9,238 bases of DNA from positions 1-9,238 of the forward strand of contig JADZBY010000615.1 of NCBI GenBank assembly GCA_020851855.1, in the 5' to 3' direction. The stretch comes from Anaerolineae bacterium (lineage in GTDB: Bacteria; Chloroflexota; Anaerolineae; Aggregatilineales; UBA2796). The notes under the pieces are model-generated. The model was given only the letters and a program-made list of their open reading frames with translations. It was not told the origin of the DNA and did not search any database. Below, piece after piece: positions 1 to 6,266 of the stretch. Numbering within the stretch: the first letter of the stretch is position 1; each line of letters starts with the position of its first letter. The position numbers were made by a program, and so were the translations under genes.

Positions 1-205
1 ACGGCAGCAGCCCGATCCGGCTGGTGTCCGCGACGCCGAAGTGATACAGGAAGTCGCCGTGCTCGGTCAGGCCACGCTCGACCAGCGCGCCGCCGGTCTG
101 GATCAGCGTGGGCGGGTGCGCCAGCAGCAAGATCAGGCGCAGCCCCACGAACAGGTACACCAGCAGGCGGAAGTCGGGGAAGCCTTCAGCCCGTCTCTCG
201 CTCAC
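1..205 (-). CDS. Membrane protein, N-terminal fragment (cut by window edge)
   Basis: The gene runs off the left edge, so only 68 codons are visible. It starts with GTG at 205-203, and this codon overlaps the TGA stop of the preceding minus-strand gene (GTGA). That overlap points to translational coupling in one operon. No ATG lies in frame in the visible part. The protein begins with a short charged segment (VSERRAEGFPDF), followed by one clear hydrophobic stretch (LLVYLFVGLRLILLLA). A polar region with GLTEHGDFLYHFGVAD then follows. An N-terminal transmembrane helix followed by an exterior loop with acidic and aromatic residues is common in GT-C-type glycosyltransferases and related integral membrane proteins (families such as GT39, GT87 or DUF2029). 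The fragment is too short to assign a family. Its partners suggest a role in surface glycan synthesis, which is inference. Confidence 0.7.
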   Translation of the reverse strand, partial: MSERRAEGFPDFRLLVYLFVGLRLILLLAHPPTLIQTGGALVERGLTEHGDFLYHFGVADTSRIGLLP

Positions 206-1710
206 GCCGCCCTCTCGAAGACCGCGGCCATGCGGTCCGTGTGCGTTTCGCGCCAGCCGGGGTCCTGCCGCAAGAGCGCGGCGAGTGGGCTATCTTTTTC
301 GATGACCACCAGCCGGATGTTCCACCGGGCGAACGTGTCCTGCCAGCCGCGCCCGTTCATGGCGTCCAGCCATTCGCCCAGTATCTCGTCGTCGTACAGG
401 TCGGTGCGGCCATCGACGAAGACCGGGTAGTCTGGCGCAGCGTACATCAGGTAGCCGCCCCAGTTGTACGTGTTGAACATCGGCCCTGGCGGTTTCACCC
501 GGTTGAGGTAGGCCGCCGCCTCGACGGGCAGGGCGTCCGTGACAGCGGCGGCGACGGTCCGCGGCTCCAGCGTGGCGGCGATCTTCAGCCCTGCGCCCAG
601 GCAGACCAGGATGATGAGCGTCCAGTTCAGGGCGAGCGCCGCGCCGCGTGGCCTGCGCGCAGGACCGAGCCGCCAGCCGTGCCCCTCGAGGAAGGCGCTG
701 ACGTGCCGCGACAGGACCGGCGCGGCCACCAGGGCAAAGGTGGCGATGTTGCGGCCCGCGTAGAGCGCCATGAACGCCGTGCCGCTCACCAGCACGAGAT
801 CGGTCAGGTCTATACGCCGCCCGGACAGGCCCACCGCCGCCAGCACGCCGAGCAGCATCACGATGAAGGGCCACGTCTCGCGCAGGTGGAAGTCCGGCGA
901 GGCCCATTCCTGGATGAACTGCTGCAACACGCCGATGCCGAAGGTGCGGAACGGGTAGCTCCACATCTGGGTGGTGTTCGGGTTCAGCACCAGCACGAGC
1001 GCCGCCACCGCCGTGACAAGCACAAGCTCGCCGATCCGCCGCCACGTGATCACGTTCGGGTTAGCCCGGTCGAACATGCGGCCCAGGATTTCGCCCACAA
1101 TGAAACCGCCGAGCAGGATGAAGCCGATGGAAAAGCCGCCGTGCATGTTCACCCAGACCAGCATCAGGACCGGGATCAGCCACAGCCGGTTCACCTTGCG
1201 CCACTTGAGCAGGTGCAACACGTACAGCAACACGGCGCTCCACAGGAAGCTGGCCATCTGTGGGCGCGCCGACCAGAACACCGCCGCCGTCGCCGCCGCC
1301 AGCACGATCACGAAGGCGCGCACGTACGGGTTGCCGTCGCAGGATAGATAGACGAAGACCAGCCCGGCGACGGCCAGCGCCGCCGTGTAATAGGCCAGCC
1401 CGGCCTCAACGCCGAACAGCCGCGTGAAGAGCACCATGACCAGCTGCGCGCCCCAGCCATGATTGATCCAGGGCTGGCCGCCCCGCGTCAGCGAGAACGG
1501 GTCCGTGGTCAGAATCCCGTCCGCGAGGACGCGCTCCCCGGCGCGCAGATGCCACCACGTATCGGTATCCAGCGGGATGCGCACCGCCATGGCGAAGAGC
1601 AGCACAAACAGGATGGCGACGACCAACCGCCGCGTGGTGAGGGCGGACGAGCGCACATCCGCGCGGCGTGGCCCGGATGCCGTGGATGGAGTCCCGGTCA
1701 TCATCTGCAT
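202..1710 (-). CDS. GT-C-like multi-pass membrane protein with DTDTWWHL motif and soluble C-terminal domain
   Basis: The 502-residue protein has a first transmembrane helix at about 28-45. It is followed at once by LDTDTWWHLRAGER (47-60) and PWINHGWGAQL (80-90), the conserved first exterior loop of a widespread uncharacterised family. Acidic residues in this loop (D48, D50) resemble the catalytic or metal-binding position of GT-C glycosyltransferases that use lipid-linked sugars. Further hydrophobic segments fill about 92-380. Conserved-looking islands include WVNMHGGF (186-193), NPNTTQMWSYPF (243-254) and RNIATF (320-325). The last 110 residues are soluble, with FNTYNWGGYLMY (412-423) and PVFVDGRTDLYDDE (429-442). 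The start ATG (1710-1708) has only a weak Shine-Dalgarno match (GAAGGGG, about 13 bases away). The Met codons at residues 3 and 4 are alternatives. The gene lies downstream of the O-antigen ligase-like gene and overlaps the next gene by GTGA. A glycosyltransferase role is inference; the coding call is firm. Confidence 0.85.
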   Translation of the reverse strand: MQMMTGTPSTASGPRRADVRSSALTTRRLVVAILFVLLFAMAVRIPLDTDTWWHLRAGERVLADGILTTDPFSLTRGGQPWINHGWGAQLVMVLFTRLFGVEAGLAYYTAALAVAGLVFVYLSCDGNPYVRAFVIVLAAATAAVFWSARPQMASFLWSAVLLYVLHLLKWRKVNRLWLIPVLMLVWVNMHGGFSIGFILLGGFIVGEILGRMFDRANPNVITWRRIGELVLVTAVAALVLVLNPNTTQMWSYPFRTFGIGVLQQFIQEWASPDFHLRETWPFIVMLLGVLAAVGLSGRRIDLTDLVLVSGTAFMALYAGRNIATFALVAAPVLSRHVSAFLEGHGWRLGPARRPRGAALALNWTLIILVCLGAGLKIAATLEPRTVAAAVTDALPVEAAAYLNRVKPPGPMFNTYNWGGYLMYAAPDYPVFVDGRTDLYDDEILGEWLDAMNGRGWQDTFARWNIRLVVIEKDSPLAALLRQDPGWRETHTDRMAAVFERAA

Positions 1711-1759
1711 AGGCTGTCCAGCGCCCCTTCTTCGGAACGGTTCGGCATTGGAAACGAAA

Positions 1760-1867
1760 CCCTCACCCCCGGCCCCTCTCCCTCAAGGCGAGGGGAGAGA
1801 GACGCAGAACGCATCCGGCTTTTCTCCCCGCTTGCCCCCTGGGAGCGAGGGGTCGGGGGAGTGAGGG
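1760..1867. repeat. Palindromic interspersed repeat, two-unit copy (element A)
   Basis: This 108-base element lies between two minus-strand genes. It opens with CCCTCACCCCCGGCCCC and closes with GGGGTCGGGGGAGTGAGGG, which are near-perfect inverted repeats of each other. Inside are two hairpin-forming cores starting at 1773 and 1826, exactly 53 bases apart, each of the type CCCCTC...GAGGGG or CCCCGCT...AGCGAGGGG. The same element occurs at 5996-6156 in the same orientation with one more 53-base unit. No target-site duplication or transposase is visible. A 7-base inverted repeat (CGGTTCG 1738-1744, CGAACCG 1874-1880) flanks the element and may be chance. In the minus-strand transcript the hairpins fall between the ligase-like and GT-C-like genes and could affect mRNA processing. 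No U-tract follows, so it is not a normal terminator. Short translated ORFs here are spurious. Confidence 0.85.
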
Positions 1868-1895
1868 ACGGGGCGAACCGAAATGCACGATCATC

Positions 1896-4265
1896 TTACT
1901 GGCAGTCCGCGTAACGTTCCTGGAAAAGCTGCCAGTAGCGCTCCACGCTCGGCCCGAAGACCGGCCACGCATCGCCGGGCAGGAAAAACGGAGCCAGACC
2001 GATGCGGTAATACTGGCTCTGGACGTAGAATCCGGCGGTGGCGTCGGCGCTGGTGAACGGGATGCCGCCGCGCAGCGTCTCCACACGGGCCGCCGCCGCC
2101 TGCGCCTCGTCCAGCTTACCCGCCGCGCACGCCGTCGCCGCGCGGCCAAGCATGGTCAGCGCTTCGATGTCCGTCGCCTCGAATGAGCCGCGCGCCGCAA
2201 GCACGCCGAACACGTCGACCAGCCGTTGCCGCGTGGCGGGCGGGTTCGGCAGGAATGCTTCGAGCAGCGTGCGGCTAAAACCGGCGATGTCCGTCGGCGG
2301 CGCGGCGTCCAGGCGCTCGCGGGCGGCCTGATCCTGCCCGGCGGCGAGCAAGTTCAACACCTGCGCCTCGGCGCTGAATTTGTCTGTCACACTGGGCGCG
2401 CCCGCGACTTCACGGCGCAGCGGCGTTTCCTGCCAGAACGGGTACAGCGCATAGTCCGCCCCGCCGTCCAGCACGGCGTGGTACGCTTCGCGGGCCGCGT
2501 CCATCTCGCCGCGCGCCTCGTACAGGCTCCCCAGGCGCATTCCGAGCGGCGAGGCTTTCGGCGCAATCTCGAAGGCCCGGCGCGCCGCGTCCAGCGCCGC
2601 GTCAGGCTGGCCGGCCTGCTCGTACAGGACGCTCAGGTTGGCCCAGGCCGGGGCGAAATACGGCTCCAGCTGCACAAAGCGCTCCAGCGCCCGGACCGCT
2701 TCCGGCGCGCTGGCGGAATCGCCGCGCTGCGCCGCCAGCCCGTAGAATATGCCCTGATACAGGCTGTACACCGGCATGGCCGGGTCGGCGTCGATTGCGC
2801 CCTGCATGGCCCGCGCCGCGCTCGCATAATTCGCCGCCGTGAGGTTCGCCTGCGCGCCCTGGCTGAGCGCGTCGAGGTAGCGCGTGTAGGCGTTGTTGCT
2901 CCACAGCGCGCCGCCGACCAGCGCCATGCACAGCGCCGCCAGCCCGCCGGTCAACACGGCGCTGCGCGTCCGGCCCACCGGTTCGGGCTTTTCCGGCGCG
3001 GTGATGGCGACCAGAATCAGCAGGCAGGGCAGAAACATGGCGGGCGTGGCCAGCGTGAAGTCGAAGAACGACTGCCCGGCCACCCCGGCCAGCGCCGCCA
3101 GCCCGCCGGTCAGGATGATCGGCGTCGTGCGGCTCGTGGCGGTGCGCCAGACGCGCCGCGCGCCGAGCAGCAGCCCGGCCACCGTAAGCGCCAGCGCGAT
3201 GATCCCGATCAGGCCCAGTTCCGCGGCGAAGTTGAGGAACAGGTTGTGCGCGGAGCCGTGCGCCTGCCGGAACGGGACCGAGTTGTAGCGCAACAGGCCT
3301 TCGCCAAAGGTGAACAGGCCATGCCCGGTGAGCGGCTTCTCGGCCAGCATCGCCACGGCGGTGTTGTACATGTACAGCCGGTCATCCAACGAGCGGCCAC
3401 CGGTCAGGCTGATGCGCACCAGGACCAGGATCGCCACGGCGGCGACCACCAGCGCCAGCGCCGCGCCGCCCCAGCGGACGGTTTGCGGCCAGCGGCCCGG
3501 CAGGCCCGCCACCCAGCGCCCGGCGCGCTCCAGGATGGCGCGCTGCCACGTGGCCAGCGCCAGCCCGGCGAACGCGACGGCCATGACGCCCAACCCGATC
3601 CAGCCGGCGCGCGAAAAGGTGAAGAAGCCCAGGACGCCGTGCAAGGCGGCGTACAGCACGATCAGCGCGCGGGCGGGCCGCGCTTTCACCGTGAAGGCCC
3701 GCGCCAACGCCATCGGCACGATCATGATCGTGAAGGTCACCACCCAGTTCGGATTGCCGAGCCTGCCCCACACGCGCACGGCGTTGTAGAACTCGATGCG
3801 CGTCTCCGGCGGCTGTTCTGCCCAGTTGCGGATCAGGCCGAAGAGTTCCGGGTAACAGTCGACCAGGATCAGCACGCCCGCGAGCAGCAACGCATCGACC
3901 AGGAACAGGCGTGTGAAGCCCCGGTTGGCCAGGATATCCTGCAAAAAGAACCACCCGACCAGAAAAGCTCCCCCATACCACATGCCGATGGTCATGCGCC
4001 GCCAGTCGGGCGTGTTGGCGGCAAATGAGAGGAGCACGGCGGCGATCCAGGCCACGATGGCCACGTCGAGCGCTGTTTTGTGCCAGCGCCAGCCCTTCCG
4101 CCAGCGCACGATGAGCCAGACAGCCAGCGCGGGCAGCACGAGCGCCGCCGTGACGATCTTGTAGGGCGGGAGCAGGATGCCGGCCAGTGTCCCGCCGCCG
4201 ATGATGAGGTAGGTGACCATGAGGATGAACAGTGCGCGCGCTGCGAGTGGTCGTAAGCCGGTCAT
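1896..4265 (-). CDS. O-antigen ligase/polymerase-like (Wzy_C/WaaL family) membrane protein with C-terminal TPR domain
   Basis: The protein has 789 residues. The first ~455 form a multi-pass membrane domain with the hallmarks of the O-antigen ligase superfamily: FTFSRAGWIGL (215-225, with R219), a long exterior loop containing DDRLYMYNTAVAMLAEKPLTG (294-314), then GSAHNLFLNFAAELGLIG (337-354, with H340 and E349). In WaaL, Wzy and PglL proteins, exterior Arg residues and this His contact the undecaprenyl-diphosphate glycan. A last hydrophobic helix (436-455) leads into an exterior domain with TPR-like helices at about 500-605, for example AWANLSVLYEQAGQPDAALDAARRAFEIAP split over 540-569. The remainder to 789 is alpha-helical, then aromatic-rich. 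The likely role is joining or transferring lipid-linked glycan outside the membrane. Polymerase, ligase and protein O-oligosaccharyltransferase cannot be told apart from sequence alone. The ATG (4265-4263) is preceded by GAGGG at 5 bases. It is probably the first gene of the minus-strand operon and diverges from the sugar transferase. Confidence 0.92.
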   Translation of the reverse strand: MTGLRPLAARALFILMVTYLIIGGGTLAGILLPPYKIVTAALVLPALAVWLIVRWRKGWRWHKTALDVAIVAWIAAVLLSFAANTPDWRRMTIGMWYGGAFLVGWFFLQDILANRGFTRLFLVDALLLAGVLILVDCYPELFGLIRNWAEQPPETRIEFYNAVRVWGRLGNPNWVVTFTIMIVPMALARAFTVKARPARALIVLYAALHGVLGFFTFSRAGWIGLGVMAVAFAGLALATWQRAILERAGRWVAGLPGRWPQTVRWGGAALALVVAAVAILVLVRISLTGGRSLDDRLYMYNTAVAMLAEKPLTGHGLFTFGEGLLRYNSVPFRQAHGSAHNLFLNFAAELGLIGIIALALTVAGLLLGARRVWRTATSRTTPIILTGGLAALAGVAGQSFFDFTLATPAMFLPCLLILVAITAPEKPEPVGRTRSAVLTGGLAALCMALVGGALWSNNAYTRYLDALSQGAQANLTAANYASAARAMQGAIDADPAMPVYSLYQGIFYGLAAQRGDSASAPEAVRALERFVQLEPYFAPAWANLSVLYEQAGQPDAALDAARRAFEIAPKASPLGMRLGSLYEARGEMDAAREAYHAVLDGGADYALYPFWQETPLRREVAGAPSVTDKFSAEAQVLNLLAAGQDQAARERLDAAPPTDIAGFSRTLLEAFLPNPPATRQRLVDVFGVLAARGSFEATDIEALTMLGRAATACAAGKLDEAQAAAARVETLRGGIPFTSADATAGFYVQSQYYRIGLAPFFLPGDAWPVFGPSVERYWQLFQERYADCQ

Positions 4266-4493
4266 CGATGCCCTCGAATATGCCTGCGTGGTGCGCCGGG
4301 CCGCTGCGCAGACACGCTGCGTGCAGTTGCCCCGCCGGGAGCCTTCCGCTTACTATACAGCCAAGCCGGGCGCGCGGCTATGCGGCTTGCGAATCGAAAG
4401 TATTACGAATCGGCAGCGCCGCATCCGGATGTTAGACAAATGGAAGAGTCGAGCGGCGCAATCCGGCTACAATGAGCGTAGGACGAGAGGGCG
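4266..4493. promoter_or_regulatory. Divergent intergenic region between two glycan genes
   Basis: These 228 bases must hold the promoters of both flanking glycan genes. On the minus strand, TATAGT (4357-4352) matches five of six bases of a sigma-70 -10 box, but no good -35 box lies at 16-18 bases. On the plus strand, TACAAT (4468-4473) also matches five of six, and TTGCCC...TACTAT (4327-4356, spacing 18) is a weaker pair. A 7-base direct repeat CGAATCG occurs at 4390-4396 and 4406-4412, 16 bases apart (start to start), and could be an operator. The Shine-Dalgarno of the plus gene is GGACGAGAGGG (4481-4491), close to the ATG at 4494. Short ORFs here show no protein-like features. Promoter calls are weak; the region itself is clear. 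Confidence 0.4.
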
Positions 4494-5990
4494 ATGACGG
4501 AGCACATCACGGGGGACCCGGTGGTAGACAAACCCGCCTCAACAGCGCTCGATACGCAACCGGTGCGCTCTGGCCTGCAATTTCAGCCGCGCGTGCGGGC
4601 CGGAATCCAGCTTCAAATCTCCGAGCGCCGCCTGCTGTTGATGCTGGGAGACGCCGTGGCCACGGTCTGCGCCGTATTCATCGGGCTGATGGTGTGGTCC
4701 GTCGTGGCGCGCGAGCCGTTCAACGCGGCGTTTGTGCTCTCCCGCGCGGCGTGGTTCGCCGTGTTGCCGCCGATGTGGTTTTTCCTGGCCAGCGCGAATG
4801 ACTTCTACAACCTGCGCGTCACGGCGCGGCGCGGCCAGAGCATGATCCGGCTGCTGTTCATCGAAATGCAGCTCGTGGTGGTGTACCTGATCATCTTCTT
4901 CCTGGCCGGGCGCGACGAGTTGCCGCGCCTGTTCATCCTGTATTACGCCATCCTGTCCTTCGTCCTGATCGCGTTGTGGCGGCTGACGCGCCCGTACCTG
5001 ATCGGCTGGACCGCCTCGCGCCGCCGCGCCCTGGTCGTCGGCGATGGCCCGACGGCGGACAGCATCCAGCAGGCCATCGCCGAAGAAGCCGCCGACGATT
5101 ACCTCGTGGTGGGCGTGATCGGCAGCAGCGAAGACCACGGCGCGCCGCGCAGCCAGCTTGGCACGGGCCGCGATTTGCCCCGGCTAGTCAAGAGCAAGAA
5201 CATTTCCGAGCTGATCATCGCTTACGATTCGACGCTGCCCGCCGACGTGTTTCAGGGCATCCTGGGCTGTTACGAGCAGGGCGTGGCCATCGTGCCCATG
5301 CCGATCCTGTACGAGCAGATCACCGGGCGCGTGCCGATTGAGCACGTCGGGCAGGCGCACTGGGCGGTCGTGTTGCCGCTGGAAGGCAACAGCCTGTCGC
5401 TGCGCATCTACCTGTTTCTCAAGCGGCTGATGGACATGGCGCTGGCGCTGGCCGGGCTGGCCTGTTTCGGGCTGCTCCTGATCCCGCTGGCCATCGTCAT
5501 GAAGCTCGATTCGCCAGGCCCGCTCTTTTTCACGCAGGAACGCACCGGACGCGGCGGCAAGGTCTTCAAGATCGTCAAATTGCGGTCGATGATCCCCGAT
5601 GCGGAGAAGCATACCGGGCCGCAGTGGGCTACCGAGGACGATCCGCGCATCACGCGCGTCGGCAAGCTCTTGCGTAAGTCGCGGCTGGACGAAGTTCCGC
5701 AGCTGATCAATGTGCTGCGCGGCGATATGAGCATCGTCGGCCCACGCCCGGAGCGGCCCGTGTTCGTCGAGCAACTTTCGGAGCAAATCCCGTTCTACCG
5801 CACGCGGCTGCTGGTCACGCCGGGCCTGACGGGCTGGGCGCAGGTCCGCTACAGGTATGGGAACACCGCCGAAGACGCGCTCAAGAAGCTGCAATACGAC
5901 CTGTACTACATCCGCCACCGCTCGCTCACGCTGGATGTGTTGATCATGTTCCGCACGCTGGGCCGCGTCCTGAGCATGGCGGGAACGTGA
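4494..5990 (+). CDS. Undecaprenyl-phosphate sugar-1-phosphate transferase (polyprenyl glycosylphosphotransferase, WbaP/WcaJ type)
   Basis: This 498-residue enzyme moves a sugar-1-phosphate from a nucleotide sugar to undecaprenyl phosphate on the cytoplasmic membrane face, the first committed step of lipid-linked glycan synthesis. About four hydrophobic helices lie at 47-70, 84-101, 120-137 and 145-163. A Rossmann-like domain follows, starting RRALVVGDGPTADSIQQAI (177-195), as usual in this family. The catalytic domain begins with LKRLMDMALALAG (309-321), whose hydrophobic stretch forms the reentrant helix. It continues through PGPLFFTQERTGRGGKVFKI (341-360), RKSRLDEVPQLINVLRGDMS (394-413, with the essential Asp-Glu pair D399-E400), IVGPRPERP (414-422) and TPGLTGWAQV (442-451). 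Length and motif order match full-length members. The sugar specificity (glucose, galactose or another) cannot be read from sequence. It has its own promoter region and is the only plus-strand gene of the glycan module. The ATG is set by GAGAGGG just upstream, with no in-frame alternative supported. Confidence 0.95.
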   Translation: MTEHITGDPVVDKPASTALDTQPVRSGLQFQPRVRAGIQLQISERRLLLMLGDAVATVCAVFIGLMVWSVVAREPFNAAFVLSRAAWFAVLPPMWFFLASANDFYNLRVTARRGQSMIRLLFIEMQLVVVYLIIFFLAGRDELPRLFILYYAILSFVLIALWRLTRPYLIGWTASRRRALVVGDGPTADSIQQAIAEEAADDYLVVGVIGSSEDHGAPRSQLGTGRDLPRLVKSKNISELIIAYDSTLPADVFQGILGCYEQGVAIVPMPILYEQITGRVPIEHVGQAHWAVVLPLEGNSLSLRIYLFLKRLMDMALALAGLACFGLLLIPLAIVMKLDSPGPLFFTQERTGRGGKVFKIVKLRSMIPDAEKHTGPQWATEDDPRITRVGKLLRKSRLDEVPQLINVLRGDMSIVGPRPERPVFVEQLSEQIPFYRTRLLVTPGLTGWAQVRYRYGNTAEDALKKLQYDLYYIRHRSLTLDVLIMFRTLGRVLSMAGT

Positions 5991-5995
5991 GAAGA

Positions 5996-6156
5996 CCCTC
6001 ACCCCCGGCCCCTCTCCCTCATGGCGAGGGGAGACAAGCAGGGAGTCCATCTTGGCTTTCTCCCCTCTCCCTCATGGAGAGGGGAGATGAGCAAAGAGTC
6101 CGTCCTGGTCTTCTCCCCTCTCGCCCACCGGGAGAGAGGGGCTGGGGGAGTGAGGG
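5996..6156. repeat. Palindromic interspersed repeat, three-unit copy (element B)
   Basis: This 161-base element starts 5 bases after the sugar-transferase stop codon. Its ends, CCCTCACCCCCGGCCCC and GGGGCTGGGGGAGTGAGGG, form the same inverted repeats as the copy at 1760-1867. Three cores start at 6009, 6062 and 6115, exactly 53 bases apart. The middle core is a perfect 12-base-pair hairpin (6059-6070 with 6076-6087, loop CTCAT). The first two units differ at one position in their first 26 bases and at eight of the next 27, and all eight of those are transitions. Being just 3' of a gene, the hairpins may protect or end its transcript, although no U-tract follows them. ORFs across it give Pro/Ser/Gly/Arg-rich peptides typical of mis-annotated repeats. 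No transposase or target duplication is visible. Confidence 0.9.
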
Positions 6157-6266
6157 ATATCCACGCCGGTTGCTCGGATTGCACACTGCCGCGCTGTGTG
6201 CATAATTGAGCCTGAACGATACGTCTTGTTTGCCCATTCTCGCGGAGTCGAGAGGTCAATTCCTCT
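6157..6266 (+). promoter_or_regulatory. Leader of the kinase-like gene: candidate promoter with palindrome, and hairpin at the ribosome site
   Basis: TTGCAC (6179-6184) and CATAAT (6201-6206) are spaced 16 bases and form the best sigma-70-like pair upstream of the gene at 6267, though the -35 box matches only three of six. An exact 7-base inverted repeat, TGCACAC (6180-6186) and GTGTGCA (6196-6202), overlaps both boxes and could be a regulator's operator. Closer to the start, AGAGG (6251-6255) is the likely Shine-Dalgarno, a long 11 bases from the ATG. It can pair exactly with CCTCT (6262-6266), directly before the ATG, which could limit translation. These are readings of the sequence; function is unproven. 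Confidence 0.35.

Noticed and set aside
241..1347. 368-residue plus-strand open frame
   Set aside because: It is antisense to the GT-C-like gene, with composition biased to Gln, His, Arg and Asp and no recognisable motif.
2226..4028. 600-residue plus-strand open frame opposite the ligase-like gene
   Set aside because: It is a GC-rich antisense shadow: Arg/Gln/Gly/His-rich, with no membrane or domain pattern, while the minus frame has clear WaaL-type motifs.
4213..4497. Small plus-strand ORFs in the divergent region
   Set aside because: They start inside the neighbouring gene on the other strand, lack good ribosome sites and show no protein features.
5184..6050. 288-residue minus-strand open frame over the sugar transferase
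   Set aside because: It begins inside the repeat element and runs antisense to well-conserved catalytic motifs.
5996..6087. Intrinsic terminator of the sugar transferase
   Set aside because: The hairpins are strong but none is followed by a T-run on the plus strand, so only a general RNA-structure role can be proposed.
5996..6156. CRISPR-like array, because of the regular 53-base period
   Set aside because: There are only three units, the conserved and variable parts grade into each other, terminal inverted repeats bound the block, and no cas genes are present.
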